From Chryseobacterium sp. FH1 (GTDB taxonomy: Bacteria > Bacteroidota > Bacteroidia > Flavobacteriales > Weeksellaceae): a DNA stretch of 64,000 nucleotides. Below the pieces are notes generated by a model. That model saw only the letters and a program-made list of their open reading frames with translations, was not told the DNA's origin and did no database searches. The stretch lies in the NCBI RefSeq assembly GCF_000735135.1, contig NZ_JPLZ01000002.1:62001-126000 (forward strand), read 5' to 3'. Made by a program: the position numbers and the translations under genes. Below are positions 45,109 to 55,072 of the stretch, one piece after another; positions within the stretch are counted from its first letter, which is position 1; each line of letters opens with the position of its first letter.

Positions 45109-46395
45109 ATGAAGAAAAAAATTACCGTTATTGGCCTTGGATATGTTGGACTACCGCTTGCGAGATTATTTGCAACAAAATATGCTGTTGTAGGATTCGA
45201 TCTCAAAAAAAACCGAATAGACGAACTTAAAACAGGGATAGACAGTACACATGAAGTGGACTCCAAAGAATTAACAGATGTACTGGTTTCTGAAAATCCT
45301 CAAAAAGGCGAAAACGGATTATTTCTTTCTAATGACATTTCTGACATCAAGGATTCTGAAATCTACATTGTTACAGTTCCAACACCTGTAGATAAAAACA
45401 ATCATCCTGACATTTCTGCCTTGCGCAAAGCCAGCGAAACAGTAGGTTGCGTGATAGAAGAAGGGAATATTGTGATCTACGAATCCACAGTCTACCCAGG
45501 AGCAACAGAAGAAGATTGCATCCCAATCATCGAAAAAAAATCTGGACTAAGATTTAATTCGGATTTTTTTGCAGGTTACTCCCCGGAAAGAATCAACCCC
45601 GGCGACAAAGAACACAGCGTAGAGAAAATATTAAAAGTTACTTCTGGCTCGACTCCAGAAATTGCTATTGAAATTGATGAACTCTACAAATCAGTCATCA
45701 GCGCAGGAACCCATCTAGCACCAAGCATCAAAGTAGCAGAAGCTGCAAAAGTTATAGAAAATTCTCAAAGGGATATCAATATCGCATTTGTGAATGAGCT
45801 GGCAAAAATCCTGAATCTGATGGGAATCGACACCAATGATGTTCTAAAGGCTGCATCTACAAAATGGAATTTTCTCAATTTCAAACCTGGTCTTGTGGGA
45901 GGGCATTGCACGGGTGTAGATCCATATTACCTTGCACAGAAAGCGCAGGAGTTTGGATACCATCCGGAGATCATCCTTGCCGGTAGAAGAATGAACGATT
46001 CTATGGGACATTACATCGCAAGCGAAACCGTGAAGATGATGTTGAAAAATGACCTCAAAATAAAAGGTTCTGAAGTTTTGGTTCTTGGTTTTACCTTCAA
46101 AGAAAACTGTCCGGATGTAAGAAATACAAAGGTGATAGATGTAGTAAGGAGTCTTGAAGATTACAGCATTTGTGTAAATGTCTTCGATCCTTGGCCAAAT
46201 ATAAATGAGGTGAGAGAAACTTATGATATAAACATCATCAACAAAACACCTTTCAAAAAATACGAAGCAGTGATCTTAGCCGTCTCCCACAAAGAATTTG
46301 AATCTATCAATATCAAAAATCTTCTCACGGAAAACGGAATTATTTATGATGTAAAAGGAGTCTTGAATCTGGAGAAAAACATAAAAAGACTATAA
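45109..46395 (+). CDS. Nucleotide-sugar 6-dehydrogenase (UDP-HexNAc type, TviB/WbpO-like)
   Basis: Likely oxidises a UDP-N-acetylhexosamine to its uronate. 428 residues. N-terminal NAD motif [13 protein letters not shown] (about 9-21), [21 protein letters not shown], and catalytic Cys in [14 protein letters not shown] (Cys267). The [11 protein letters not shown] sequence points to the TviB/WbpO type (UDP-GlcNAc or UDP-GalNAc) rather than glucose; UDP-ManNAc (WecC-like) is the other option. It follows wecB and a small epimerase, forming an amino-sugar uronate branch. Confidence 0.87.
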   Translation: MKKKITVIGLGYVGLPLARLFATKYAVVGFDLKKNRIDELKTGIDSTHEVDSKELTDVLVSENPQKGENGLFLSNDISDIKDSEIYIVTVPTPVDKNNHPDISALRKASETVGCVIEEGNIVIYESTVYPGATEEDCIPIIEKKSGLRFNSDFFAGYSPERINPGDKEHSVEKILKVTSGSTPEIAIEIDELYKSVISAGTHLAPSIKVAEAAKVIENSQRDINIAFVNELAKILNLMGIDTNDVLKAASTKWNFLNFKPGLVGGHCTGVDPYYLAQKAQEFGYHPEIILAGRRMNDSMGHYIASETVKMMLKNDLKIKGSEVLVLGFTFKENCPDVRNTKVIDVVRSLEDYSICVNVFDPWPNINEVRETYDINIINKTPFKKYEAVILAVSHKEFESINIKNLLTENGIIYDVKGVLNLEKNIKRL

Positions 46396-47406
46396 ATGCA
46401 ACCTTTAGTTTCCGTAATTATCACATATTTTAATTCTGTAAAGCTGGGAAATTTTGTAGAAACATCTATGAATTGTTTGCTAAATCAGACTTACAAAAAT
46501 TTAGAATTTATTTGTGTGAACGATGGTTCTAATGATTCCACATTGCAAGAATTGGAGAGTTTTGCGAAACTAGATTCCAGGATAAAGGTTTTTTCCAAAG
46601 AAAACCAAAAGTATGCTCAGTATTCAAAAGCGTATGGTCAAGATAAAGCATCTGGAGACTACATATTCCTTTTTGATCATGATGACTTAATTAGCTTGGA
46701 TACGATAGAAAAATGTGTCGAAACATTCAACAGAAATCCTGACCTTGATATTGTAACACCCATTATCAAAGCTCAATTTACAGATAATAAGCTCAAATAC
46801 ATTTCCAATCTGGATCAGATTATCAGTTCCGTAGATAATTTTGAGTTTAGAAAAATAAGTGGCAAAGATGCCATACAGAAAACGGTAGGAAAATATGATA
46901 TTCATATCCGTGGAATGTATAGAAAAGAGGTATTCAAATCACATTCATTTCGATTCTCAGAACCACTTTTGAATGCAGACGAAATTGTAGAGAGATTAAT
47001 CTTTGAAGAAGCTAGATTCATTGGGAGTTGTGATGCGGTTTACACACACTACATCCATCCAGATTCCTCTGCAAAATCACTTTCTCCAAAAAAAATTGAT
47101 ATTGTGAGAACAGATTTTTTACTGAGGAAGATATTCATTGAAAAAGGAATTTATGACAACCGCAAATCGATTTTTGAGTTTACAGCTTACAAAAATCTTG
47201 TCAGCGCAATCAAAACTTTCCATCATTTTTCTCACACCATGCATTCTGAAGAAAATGTAATCCAAAAAAAAAGGCTTATAGATTCATATTCTCAACTGGA
47301 TACGAAAACCATAGTTTCACAGTTCCAAGGGATTGCGAAAATTTACAATGGTATCTTGTTATCCAATTTTTCGTTGATGTCCTTATATTACAAATTCAAA
47401 AAATAA
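46396..47406 (+). CDS. Glycosyltransferase, GT2 family
   Basis: GT-A enzyme of 336 residues. It begins LVSVIITYFNSVKLGNF and has FICVNDGSNDST and FLFDHDDLI, the second acidic site. The ATG follows the previous stop directly. Its stop codon lies two bases from the stop of the minus-strand gene 47409, so they converge. Confidence 0.87.
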   Translation: MQPLVSVIITYFNSVKLGNFVETSMNCLLNQTYKNLEFICVNDGSNDSTLQELESFAKLDSRIKVFSKENQKYAQYSKAYGQDKASGDYIFLFDHDDLISLDTIEKCVETFNRNPDLDIVTPIIKAQFTDNKLKYISNLDQIISSVDNFEFRKISGKDAIQKTVGKYDIHIRGMYRKEVFKSHSFRFSEPLLNADEIVERLIFEEARFIGSCDAVYTHYIHPDSSAKSLSPKKIDIVRTDFLLRKIFIEKGIYDNRKSIFEFTAYKNLVSAIKTFHHFSHTMHSEENVIQKKRLIDSYSQLDTKTIVSQFQGIAKIYNGILLSNFSLMSLYYKFKK

Positions 47407-47408
47407 AA

Positions 47409-48416
47409 TTATCTTTCAAATCGCCAAATAAAGAATCTTGTCGCTGCGTCCAAAGGCATATTTTGGAAAAAATTCTTTTTCTTGACAGATGTGGAGTAAG
47501 TAGATTTGAGATAATCCAGAGGTTTTAGCTTGGTCAAAGTCTGCATTCTTGCAATGTTCTGTCTCAAGTAGTCTCTGTCCTTCAGCGCTTTCCACTGCAT
47601 CACCAAAACCATTTCTTTGAACAAGATGATCTTCTTCTTGATTTGATCTTTCAATTGCGGATTTTTCTCTCTTTTATAGGCCTCTGTAAAATGCTCCAGA
47701 ATGGTCAGAAAGTTTTCGAAGTTCTTCTTTTTTCTATTAAAAATAACAGACTCCCCATGAAGATAGTATAAATAAGTAATATCATCAATGATTGCCAACG
47801 TTTCTGTTTTCAATAACAAATGAAAAAACCAAAGCTCGTCTTGGGCAAATAGTCCGGGCACAAAAAAAATCTGATTATCTGTAATGAATTTTCGTTTAAT
47901 CAATTTGTTCCAAGATGATGATGGGAAGTCTCCGTTGCTGTAGGCAGAAAATATTTCAATATTATCGTCATAATATCTCTTTACCGACCTTGTTGGAAAA
48001 CCAAAATCCTTTGTAGAACTATCAAATGTGTTGATCCATCTGTTTTGAGCGATAATAATCTGAGCATCCGTTTCTAGTGACTTTTCTACAAGTAATGATA
48101 GACAGTCCGATGTAATCTCATCGTCACTATCTAAAAAATAAATATACTCTCCATCTGAGTTATTAATGCCAGTATTCCTTACTACAGACAGACCGGAATT
48201 TTCACTATGTTCAAGAACTTTGATTCTTATTTGGGGATTTTCAGAAACAAATTGCTGAACAATGTCCATACTTTTGTCCGGTGTACAATCATTCACAAGG
48301 ACTATTTCAAAATTTTTATAAGTTTGACGTTTCACAGATTCCAAACATCGAAAAATAAATTTTTCACATTTGAAAACTGGGATATTGACGCTTACTAAAG
48401 TTTGGATTATGCTCAT
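47409..48416 (-). CDS. Glycosyltransferase, GT2 family (minus strand)
   Basis: GT-A enzyme of 335 residues. Motifs are VSVNIPVFKCEKFIFRCLESV, IVLVNDCTPDKSMDIV and IYFLDSDDEIT. The ATG is at 48416; a TTG three bases upstream is the alternative. First of three minus-strand singletons that interrupt the locus. Its stop lies two bases from that of the preceding plus-strand gene. Confidence 0.86.
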   Translation of the reverse strand: MSIIQTLVSVNIPVFKCEKFIFRCLESVKRQTYKNFEIVLVNDCTPDKSMDIVQQFVSENPQIRIKVLEHSENSGLSVVRNTGINNSDGEYIYFLDSDDEITSDCLSLLVEKSLETDAQIIIAQNRWINTFDSSTKDFGFPTRSVKRYYDDNIEIFSAYSNGDFPSSSWNKLIKRKFITDNQIFFVPGLFAQDELWFFHLLLKTETLAIIDDITYLYYLHGESVIFNRKKKNFENFLTILEHFTEAYKREKNPQLKDQIKKKIILFKEMVLVMQWKALKDRDYLRQNIARMQTLTKLKPLDYLKSTYSTSVKKKNFFQNMPLDAATRFFIWRFER

Positions 48417-48465
48417 CAAATTTGCTTACTGTTATTAAAATTGCGAAATTATAAAGAATATTTAA

Positions 48466-48473
48466 TACTTTTG
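48466..48473 (+). promoter_or_regulatory. Promoter-like box before the 48492 gene
   Basis: TACTTTTG, exact to TAnnTTTG, 18 bases before the ATG. TTG at 48441-48443 lies 22 bases upstream, slightly long for a -33 box. It would start a new plus-strand unit after the minus-strand GT2 gene. Confidence 0.5.
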
Positions 48474-48491
48474 ACCGAAAAACATTTTTAG

Positions 48492-49055
48492 ATGAAAAGT
48501 ATTTTAGGCTTAATCTTTATAAAATTAAAAAACCTAGTCAACAATTGCATTGCTTCAAATCAAAGAAAGCTATTTTTCACAGAAAAAAGTAATGTTCATA
48601 GTAGTTTCAAAATAGGCACAGACAATTTTTTTGATGTATCTCCTACTGCAGAATTCCAAATCGGGAAGAATGTTACAATCAACCAATCCAACTTCATTAC
48701 TGTAAAACCAAATGCAAGATTAATTCTAGGCGATAATACCTACATCACAAGAGCCACAATATCTTGCCTAGGCGAAATACAAATTGGGGAAAATTGCATA
48801 CTTGGGGAAGGAATGAAGATTTTTGACCACAACCATCAGTACACAAAAGAACCGTTCTCTGTATCGAAAACAGATTTCAATATTGGAAAAGTGAAAATGG
48901 GCAATAATGTCTGGACAGGCGCCAACGTTGTGATTCTGAAAGATGTCACCATTGGTGACAATGTAATTTTGGGAGCTGGATGTATAATTCATAAAGATGT
49001 CCCCAGTAATTCTATCATTATCAACAAACAAGAAAAACACATAATCGATTTGTAA
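48492..49055 (+). CDS. Hexapeptide acyltransferase (LbH)
   Basis: Protein of 187 residues with left-handed beta-helix hexapeptide repeats (about 60-180): IGKNVTI, LGEIQIGENCIL, VTIGDNVILGAG. The His-containing DHNHQY segment (near residue 113) is typical of the acyltransferase active-site region. It probably O-acetylates a sugar of the glycan. Three bases before the next gene's alternative start. Confidence 0.82.
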   Translation: MKSILGLIFIKLKNLVNNCIASNQRKLFFTEKSNVHSSFKIGTDNFFDVSPTAEFQIGKNVTINQSNFITVKPNARLILGDNTYITRATISCLGEIQIGENCILGEGMKIFDHNHQYTKEPFSVSKTDFNIGKVKMGNNVWTGANVVILKDVTIGDNVILGAGCIIHKDVPSNSIIINKQEKHIIDL

Positions 49056-49066
49056 TTTTGCAAAAG

Positions 49067-50185
49067 ATGGAAAAGAAAATTAAGATCCTTATTGCAACCC
49101 CGGGCAGAAATCGCCCAATGGGACCTTTTGTCAAAAGTTACATAGAATTGCTTCCATTTGAAAAAACGGTATTATTTGGTGGATTTGTACCCTATTTCTA
49201 CGAAGGAACGAACCTCACCAGACAAAAATTGCTTAGATACCTCTTCACTATACTATCGTTAAAGAATCAGAAATATTTAAAATGGTTAATTAAAAAAAGA
49301 TTTCAAAAAATTCTTTTGAAAGAAAAGATAGACTGCGTAGTAGCAGACTATCTGATTACCGGAGCAACACTTAAGAATGCATGTGAAGAACTCAACATCC
49401 CTATTGTTGCAAATGTTCTAGGTTACGAAATACATAAGCGTGATGTAATTGAACCAAATTCGCAACTTTACAGAGACTTTGCAGATTATAAAACGTACAC
49501 CATACCCGTTGCAAAGAACATGATTCCTAAATTAAAAAATCTGGGGTTTTCCGATAGTAGAATCATTTATTCTCCTATTGGTGCAAGAGAAGTTTTTTTC
49601 AACATCAAGCCAAATTATCATTCACAACAATTCTTGGCCATCGGCAGATTTACACATTCCAAATCGCCGCAGACAACTATTGAAGCTTTTTCCAAAGTTT
49701 TAGAAAAATTTCCAGATGCAAAATTGATTTTTGCAGGAGATGGAGAACTAATATCAGAATGTAAAAATCTAGTACATGAGCTGAAAGTAGAAAAATCCGT
49801 CATTTTTCCCGGATGGATAGACAGAGACAAACAAATAGAGTTATTAGAAGAAAGCGCTGTTTTTGTTCAACATTCTGTTACAGCACCAAATGGAGATGCA
49901 GAAGGAACACCGGTAGCGATCATAGAAGCCGCTGCCGCTGGATTACCAATAATATCCACAAATCATGGTGGAATCGTAGATATTGTAATTAATAATGAAA
50001 CTGGCTATCTCGTGAATGAGCATGATCTAGAAAAGATGACAGAAAAAATGATCTTCGCTCTAGAAAACCCAAATATTATTGAGGAAATGGGAAGCAGAGG
50101 ACGAAAATTCATACTTGATAATTTTTCTATGAAAAAACATATTTCGGACGTGAGTACTGCAATTTTAAATTCCATCAAACTATAA
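49067..50185 (+). CDS. Glycosyltransferase, GT4 family
   Basis: GT-B enzyme of about 372 residues. C-terminal half: GRFTHSKSPQTTIEAFSK, IFAGDGELISE, WIDRDKQIELLEESAV and the E-x7-E region EGTPVAIIEAAAAGLPIIST. The start at 49067 is ATG; a TTG at 49058 is the alternative. Close to colanic-acid-type GT4 enzymes by length and order, linkage unknown. Confidence 0.87.
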   Translation: MEKKIKILIATPGRNRPMGPFVKSYIELLPFEKTVLFGGFVPYFYEGTNLTRQKLLRYLFTILSLKNQKYLKWLIKKRFQKILLKEKIDCVVADYLITGATLKNACEELNIPIVANVLGYEIHKRDVIEPNSQLYRDFADYKTYTIPVAKNMIPKLKNLGFSDSRIIYSPIGAREVFFNIKPNYHSQQFLAIGRFTHSKSPQTTIEAFSKVLEKFPDAKLIFAGDGELISECKNLVHELKVEKSVIFPGWIDRDKQIELLEESAVFVQHSVTAPNGDAEGTPVAIIEAAAAGLPIISTNHGGIVDIVINNETGYLVNEHDLEKMTEKMIFALENPNIIEEMGSRGRKFILDNFSMKKHISDVSTAILNSIKL

Positions 50186-50188
50186 TCT

Positions 50189-50992
50189 ATGCTATTTTCT
50201 ATTCTTATTGCCCATTATAATAATTACGATTACTTCAAGGATTGCTATTACAGCATATTGAAACAGACATATCAGAATTATGAAATCATTCTTGTGGATG
50301 ACTGTTCGATTGATGATTCTTATAAAAAGATCCAAGAACTCACAAAAGACAATCCACGGGTAAAAACATTCCAAAACGAGTCCAATAAAGGCGTTGGCTT
50401 TACCAAGAGAAAATGCATAGAGCTTGCAACTGGAGAAATCTGCGGATTTGTAGATCCCGATGATGCCATTGCCGAAAATGCTTTAGAAAAGAGTGTTGAA
50501 AATCACATGGGAGACAATGTCGTTACTTATTCCCAATTTTATCTTTGTGACAAACACTTAGAACCACAGCGACTTTTTCAGCATTCACGTGCTATAAAAA
50601 ATAATGATAAAAAATTCTTCAATATTTTTTTGGAAGCCAATCATTTCTTTACATTCAAAAAATCAGCTTATAGCAAAACATCAGGAATCAATCAGGATCT
50701 AACATCAGCGGTAGATCAGGATTTATATCTGAAGTTGTATGATGTAGGGAGTTTCAAATTTATAAAGGACCCTTTGTATTATTATCGTTTGCACGAAAAT
50801 GGCGTGTCGCAGGATTCATCAAAAAAAGAAAAACTAAATCAAAACTGGCATCATGTCATTATTGATACAGCAAATAGGCGAAACTTAAAAAAGCTCTATG
50901 GAAAAAAGATAACGGAGATTAATAATCTACCAGAATTTTTGAAACGTAATCAAAATAATCTCTTTACAAAAATCCTTAGAAAGTTTTCATAG
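50189..50992 (+). CDS. Glycosyltransferase, GT2 family
   Basis: GT-A enzyme of 267 residues. Starts FSILIAHYNNYDYFKDCYYSIL, then LVDDCSIDDSY and FVDPDDAIAENA. Followed by 36 bases and a convergent minus-strand methyltransferase. Last gene of its plus-strand run. Confidence 0.87.
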   Translation: MLFSILIAHYNNYDYFKDCYYSILKQTYQNYEIILVDDCSIDDSYKKIQELTKDNPRVKTFQNESNKGVGFTKRKCIELATGEICGFVDPDDAIAENALEKSVENHMGDNVVTYSQFYLCDKHLEPQRLFQHSRAIKNNDKKFFNIFLEANHFFTFKKSAYSKTSGINQDLTSAVDQDLYLKLYDVGSFKFIKDPLYYYRLHENGVSQDSSKKEKLNQNWHHVIIDTANRRNLKKLYGKKITEINNLPEFLKRNQNNLFTKILRKFS

Positions 50993-51028
50993 TTTAGCCT
51001 AATATAATAGAAAGTATAGATTCTCTTT

Positions 51029-51805
51029 TTACTCTTTTATGATCACGCCAGCATATTTTCCATCAAATTTTATAATATATGGCTGGTGGCTATTCTTTTC
51101 GCAAAAGTCCTTGAACGCTGCATTGTCGCCTACATCATCACTCATAAAGACGCCTCTATTTCTCAATTTGTTCCAGAGCAGATCGTAAGCCCACATTCTC
51201 CCATCATAAGTCTTGTCACTATCATAATGCACAACATCGAAAGCGTCTGCTTTGGCGAAAATCTTTGGAAGTGATTCTTTGTCTGCATATCGGAAAAGAT
51301 CCCAATTATGTCTATAGTCTTCTGGAATTACACAACCAACGAAATCAGAACTGTTATTTTGAAGAATATAAGGCATATCTGAGCTGTAAAGCGTTCCATT
51401 TCTTGAAACCAATGAAGCTAACGCCGCAAAGGAAGACCAGCCATACGCTACGCCAGTTTCTATAGATTCCTTAGAATCCGTAAATTCATTAATATAATAA
51501 ATAACACTCAATGCACCAGCACCACCCATCTTCACAGGTGATTTTGCCTGCGCTTGCAAAGCCATTTCAAATTCTTGTGGAAAAAGTTTTTCGAAAGGGA
51601 CAAAGGTGATTTTCAGAATATTCTCAATGAATTCTTCTTCGGAAATAGCTTGTGAAGCACACCATTTTTCAGCATCCTCTTTGCCTCGCAAACCAGATGA
51701 ACGATTGAAAATGTTTTTCCAGATTTTACGTCGCAATTCTGGATAAAGATCTGGACGTCTGAGGTAGGCAAAAAAGGTCGAGCCGATTTCGGATATTTTA
51801 TTCAT
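51029..51805 (-). CDS. Class I SAM-dependent methyltransferase-like protein (minus strand)
   Basis: Protein of about 258 residues. The start at 51805 (MNKISEIG) is chosen because upstream sequence to 51883 is AT-rich intergenic DNA. It has an ETGVAYGWSSFAALASL glycine motif (SAM-binding), VVHYDSDKTYDGR and VFMSDDVGDNAAF, resembling the Methyltransf_24-like class. Second minus-strand singleton in the locus. A methyl group on the chain end could act as a termination signal for the Wzt-type exporter, an inference. Confidence 0.72.
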   Translation of the reverse strand: MNKISEIGSTFFAYLRRPDLYPELRRKIWKNIFNRSSGLRGKEDAEKWCASQAISEEEFIENILKITFVPFEKLFPQEFEMALQAQAKSPVKMGGAGALSVIYYINEFTDSKESIETGVAYGWSSFAALASLVSRNGTLYSSDMPYILQNNSSDFVGCVIPEDYRHNWDLFRYADKESLPKIFAKADAFDVVHYDSDKTYDGRMWAYDLLWNKLRNRGVFMSDDVGDNAAFKDFCEKNSHQPYIIKFDGKYAGVIIKE

Positions 51806-51854
51806 GATTTGTGTTTTTGAAATACTAATATACAAAGTTTTCAAGAAACAGTTA

Positions 51855-51862
51855 TATATTTG
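51855..51862 (+). promoter_or_regulatory. Promoter-like box before the 51888 gene
   Basis: TATATTTG, exact to TAnnTTTG, 25 bases before the ATG. No clear -33 TTTG is visible. It lies in the divergent gap next to the minus-strand methyltransferase. Confidence 0.45.
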
Positions 51863-51887
51863 TATTTTAAATAGAAAAGACACATAA

Positions 51888-53039
51888 ATGAATCAAAAAA
51901 TAAAAGTGCTTTTCCGACACAGATCAATGGAAATGGGCGGTGTAGAGAAAGTGCTTCTGGATCTTTTGGAACATTTGCCAAGAGATATTTTTGATGTTAC
52001 TTTATTGCTCACCATTTATCAAGGGGAACTCAGAACAAAAATCCCTGCTGATATCCACCTCATCTCGATGCAAAAAGGCAGAGAAGATATGAGCCAAAAT
52101 CTGATTTTGAGAAACCTTCAATTGTTTAAAAGAAGTTTCACTCTTTGGTTCTATCGCAAATTCCCGAAAGCGCTTTACAAAAAGTATCTCAATCAGCATT
52201 TTGACATAGAAGTCGCGCCTGGATATGGTGATTTTGACCCTGTTTTGGACAGCCCCATCAAATCCAAAAAGATTGGCTGGTTTCACACAGATGTAAGTTA
52301 CGATCCCAACAAGGAAAGAGTAATGTACAGAATTAATGCTCTGAAGAAATTTGACTGGACCATTTTCGGTTCAAGGCAAACCCGAGAGGTTATCAAAGAC
52401 CTTTATAACATCACTTATCCCAAGAGTTCTGTGATTTACAACGCCATTAAAATTGATGAAGTAAGAGTAAGAGCTGATGACTTTCCAGTTCAATATGATC
52501 TTCATCCCGTATTCTCATCTATGGGAAGATTGCACAGTAGGAAGAATTACCACACATTAATGAAAATCCACAAAAGACTTTTGGATGAAGGTTTTTCTCA
52601 TTCCATCGCAGTTATTGGCGGTGGTGGCGAAATGGAAAATCTCAGAAACCAAGCGAAAGAACTTGATGTAGAAGAAACATTTTTACTGCTTGATTCTCAG
52701 ATAAATCCATATCCATACATCAAAAATTCTGATTATTTTGTTCTGCCTTCGGAGTCAGAATCTTATCCATTGACAATTGGCGAAGTGATGGGACTTAATA
52801 TTCCAATTATCAGCACAAACGTTGGCGGAATCCCCGAAATGATCGACCATAACATTGATGGCCATCTCGTAGATCCTGATGAAAACTCAATCTACGAAGG
52901 AATGAAACTTTTCCTCGCAAATCCGGAAATGGTGTCGAAAATAAAATCAAAAATGGAAAAAGGAGTTGAAAAATTTGACAACCAAAAAATCTATGACGAC
53001 GTAACTGCTGTGTTTCTCAGCCAACATCAAACTAAATAA
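51888..53039 (+). CDS. Glycosyltransferase, GT4 family
   Basis: GT-B enzyme of 383 residues. N-terminal MGGVEKVLLDLLEHLPRDIF and C-terminal FSSMGRLHSRKNYHTLMKI, VIGGGGEMENL and SESESYPLTIGEVMGLNIPIIST, with the E-x7-E pattern. Paralogue of the 57411 gene, which has the same GG(V/A)EKVL start. Its stop overlaps the next ATG by one base (53039). Confidence 0.87.
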   Translation: MNQKIKVLFRHRSMEMGGVEKVLLDLLEHLPRDIFDVTLLLTIYQGELRTKIPADIHLISMQKGREDMSQNLILRNLQLFKRSFTLWFYRKFPKALYKKYLNQHFDIEVAPGYGDFDPVLDSPIKSKKIGWFHTDVSYDPNKERVMYRINALKKFDWTIFGSRQTREVIKDLYNITYPKSSVIYNAIKIDEVRVRADDFPVQYDLHPVFSSMGRLHSRKNYHTLMKIHKRLLDEGFSHSIAVIGGGGEMENLRNQAKELDVEETFLLLDSQINPYPYIKNSDYFVLPSESESYPLTIGEVMGLNIPIISTNVGGIPEMIDHNIDGHLVDPDENSIYEGMKLFLANPEMVSKIKSKMEKGVEKFDNQKIYDDVTAVFLSQHQTK

Positions 53040-53938
53040 TGAGCAAGCCAACAGTCACCATCCTCACGCCTTCTTATAATCGAGCCCACACTTTGCCACG
53101 GGTTTTTGAGTCTTTGCAAAAGCAAACCTACAAAGACTTTGAATGGCTTGTGATAGATGATGGATCAACCGACAATACTAAAGAATTAGTAGAAGAATTT
53201 CAGAAGAATTCAGATTTCAAAATAAGATATTACCACCACGAAAATCAACATAAATTCCTGACATTTTTCCGTGGAATTGATTTGGCAGAGGGAAAATATT
53301 TTTCGCCTTTGGATTCTGATGATGCTTTATTACAGGATTCAATAGAGATTTTGGTCAAGACTTGGGAAAGTATCCCTGATAGTCAAGATATTGTTTTTGT
53401 TTGCTCGCTTTGCGAAGATCAATTTGGAAATTTGGTAGGCGATCGTTTTCCGAAAGATCCTTTAATCTCCAGCATTTTTGATATGCGTTACAAATTCAAA
53501 GTGAAGGGTGACAAATGGGGAATGGGCAAAACGGAGATTTATAAAAAGATGAAACTCAATTTTGATGATCTTTCTGGAAAAGGATTTATTCCAGAAGGTG
53601 TTTTTCAGTTTCAGTTTGATAAGCTGGGGCTGCATTATTTCATTAATAAAGTGACGCGGATTTACTTCCGGGACAAAGAAGATGAATTCTCTCTTGCCAA
53701 TCAATTCTATGATGACAAAAATGCATTTGGCTTGGCAGAAAATTACAAGGCTTTTCTCAATACTTATCACAGCAAGTTTTTCAGCAATCCAAAAACACTT
53801 GTTAGAAACGTCGGCGGATATTTGAAGTTTTCTATTATTGATGGGAGATCATTTGCTAAAACTATCAACGAGCTGGACTCATCATTAATGAAAACACTGG
53901 CGTCATTCTTCTATCCAATTTTTAAAATCATTAATTAA
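53039..53938 (+). CDS. Glycosyltransferase, GT2 family
   Basis: GT-A enzyme of 299 residues. TVTILTPSYNRAHTLPRVFESL, WLVIDDGSTDNTKE and LDSDDALLQ mark the catalytic fold. The start overlaps the upstream stop. Very closely spaced to the next gene (three bases). Confidence 0.88.
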   Translation: MSKPTVTILTPSYNRAHTLPRVFESLQKQTYKDFEWLVIDDGSTDNTKELVEEFQKNSDFKIRYYHHENQHKFLTFFRGIDLAEGKYFSPLDSDDALLQDSIEILVKTWESIPDSQDIVFVCSLCEDQFGNLVGDRFPKDPLISSIFDMRYKFKVKGDKWGMGKTEIYKKMKLNFDDLSGKGFIPEGVFQFQFDKLGLHYFINKVTRIYFRDKEDEFSLANQFYDDKNAFGLAENYKAFLNTYHSKFFSNPKTLVRNVGGYLKFSIIDGRSFAKTINELDSSLMKTLASFFYPIFKIIN

Positions 53939-53941
53939 ATT

Positions 53942-55072
53942 ATGGGAAAGAAATTGTTGTTCATTTATTATCAAAACATAAAAGCTGGAGGCGTTGCAAA
54001 AGTATTAGCTAATCTTGTGAATGAACTGGTGGACGAAGGTTATGAGATTGATATTCTTTTTCTAATGAGGAATCATGAGGATTTTTATCCCATAGATAGC
54101 CGAGTGAAAAAACACTATGTAGATTCCTTCGCTCATTGGGCATTTTCTATTTGTACCTTTAATAAAAAAAGACTGCATTTCATTCCAAAAATACAATCTA
54201 TCAACGATTATATTTATCAAATAGGCGTTACCTTGGTAATGAACAAATGGCTAGGGGATCATCACAGAAATTATGACAACATCATCTCTTGCTGGTACAA
54301 GCTTTCCTGCACGTTGGCAATAAACAAAGATGTGAATGAGAAAACGATTGCATGGGAACATATCAGCCACAAGGTTGGCGGCTCGCTGTACAACCGTTTA
54401 AAAGCTAAATATAAAAATCTAGATCAAGTTGTCTGTCTTAATGAAGATGATTATGATTATTATAAAGCTATCAATCCGAAAAGCACTATCATTGGAAATA
54501 TGATGGACAAAGAAATAGAAAGTCAATTGTTTATCCCAAGCGAAAAAAAAGACAATCTGATTACAATGATTGCTCGATTGGATGAAGAAAAAAATGTCTT
54601 AGAATTTTTAGAAATCATAAAAGAGTCTGATTTACCTACAGATTGGCAAGTCAAAGTAATAGGAGATGGATCACAAATGTCCGTCTTGAAAGATTACATC
54701 AATGACAATTCTTTGTCTAATGTTTCTCTACTAGGACAACTGAATTCTGACCAGGTAAAAGACATACTGTCCAAATCCAAAATCAGTTGTCTTACTTCTT
54801 TAAGAGAAGGTTTTGGTGTTGTTTTGATAGAAGCACTATTTTCGTCCAATGCCCTAATCGCTTACGACTGCCCTAGCGGACCATCAGAAATAGTAAATGA
54901 AAAGAATGGTTTTTTGATTCCACTTAGAGACAAAGCAACATTTATCGACAAATTAAATGGTCTTGTAAATGATCCAAATACATTAGACAGCTTAATGAAA
55001 TCTTCTTTCGCAGAATCTCAAAAATGGAAGAAAGATGCGATCATAGAAAAATGGAAAAATGTTTTATCTTAA
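53942..55072 (+). CDS. Glycosyltransferase, GT4 family
   Basis: GT-B enzyme of 376 residues. N-terminal GGVAKVLANLVNELVDEGYE; C-terminal ITMIARLDEEKNVLEFLE, KVIGDGSQMSVL, VSLLGQLNS and SLREGFGVVLIEALFSSNALIAYD. Its last nine bases overlap the 3' end of the minus-strand gene 55064. Confidence 0.86.
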   Translation: MGKKLLFIYYQNIKAGGVAKVLANLVNELVDEGYEIDILFLMRNHEDFYPIDSRVKKHYVDSFAHWAFSICTFNKKRLHFIPKIQSINDYIYQIGVTLVMNKWLGDHHRNYDNIISCWYKLSCTLAINKDVNEKTIAWEHISHKVGGSLYNRLKAKYKNLDQVVCLNEDDYDYYKAINPKSTIIGNMMDKEIESQLFIPSEKKDNLITMIARLDEEKNVLEFLEIIKESDLPTDWQVKVIGDGSQMSVLKDYINDNSLSNVSLLGQLNSDQVKDILSKSKISCLTSLREGFGVVLIEALFSSNALIAYDCPSGPSEIVNEKNGFLIPLRDKATFIDKLNGLVNDPNTLDSLMKSSFAESQKWKKDAIIEKWKNVLS

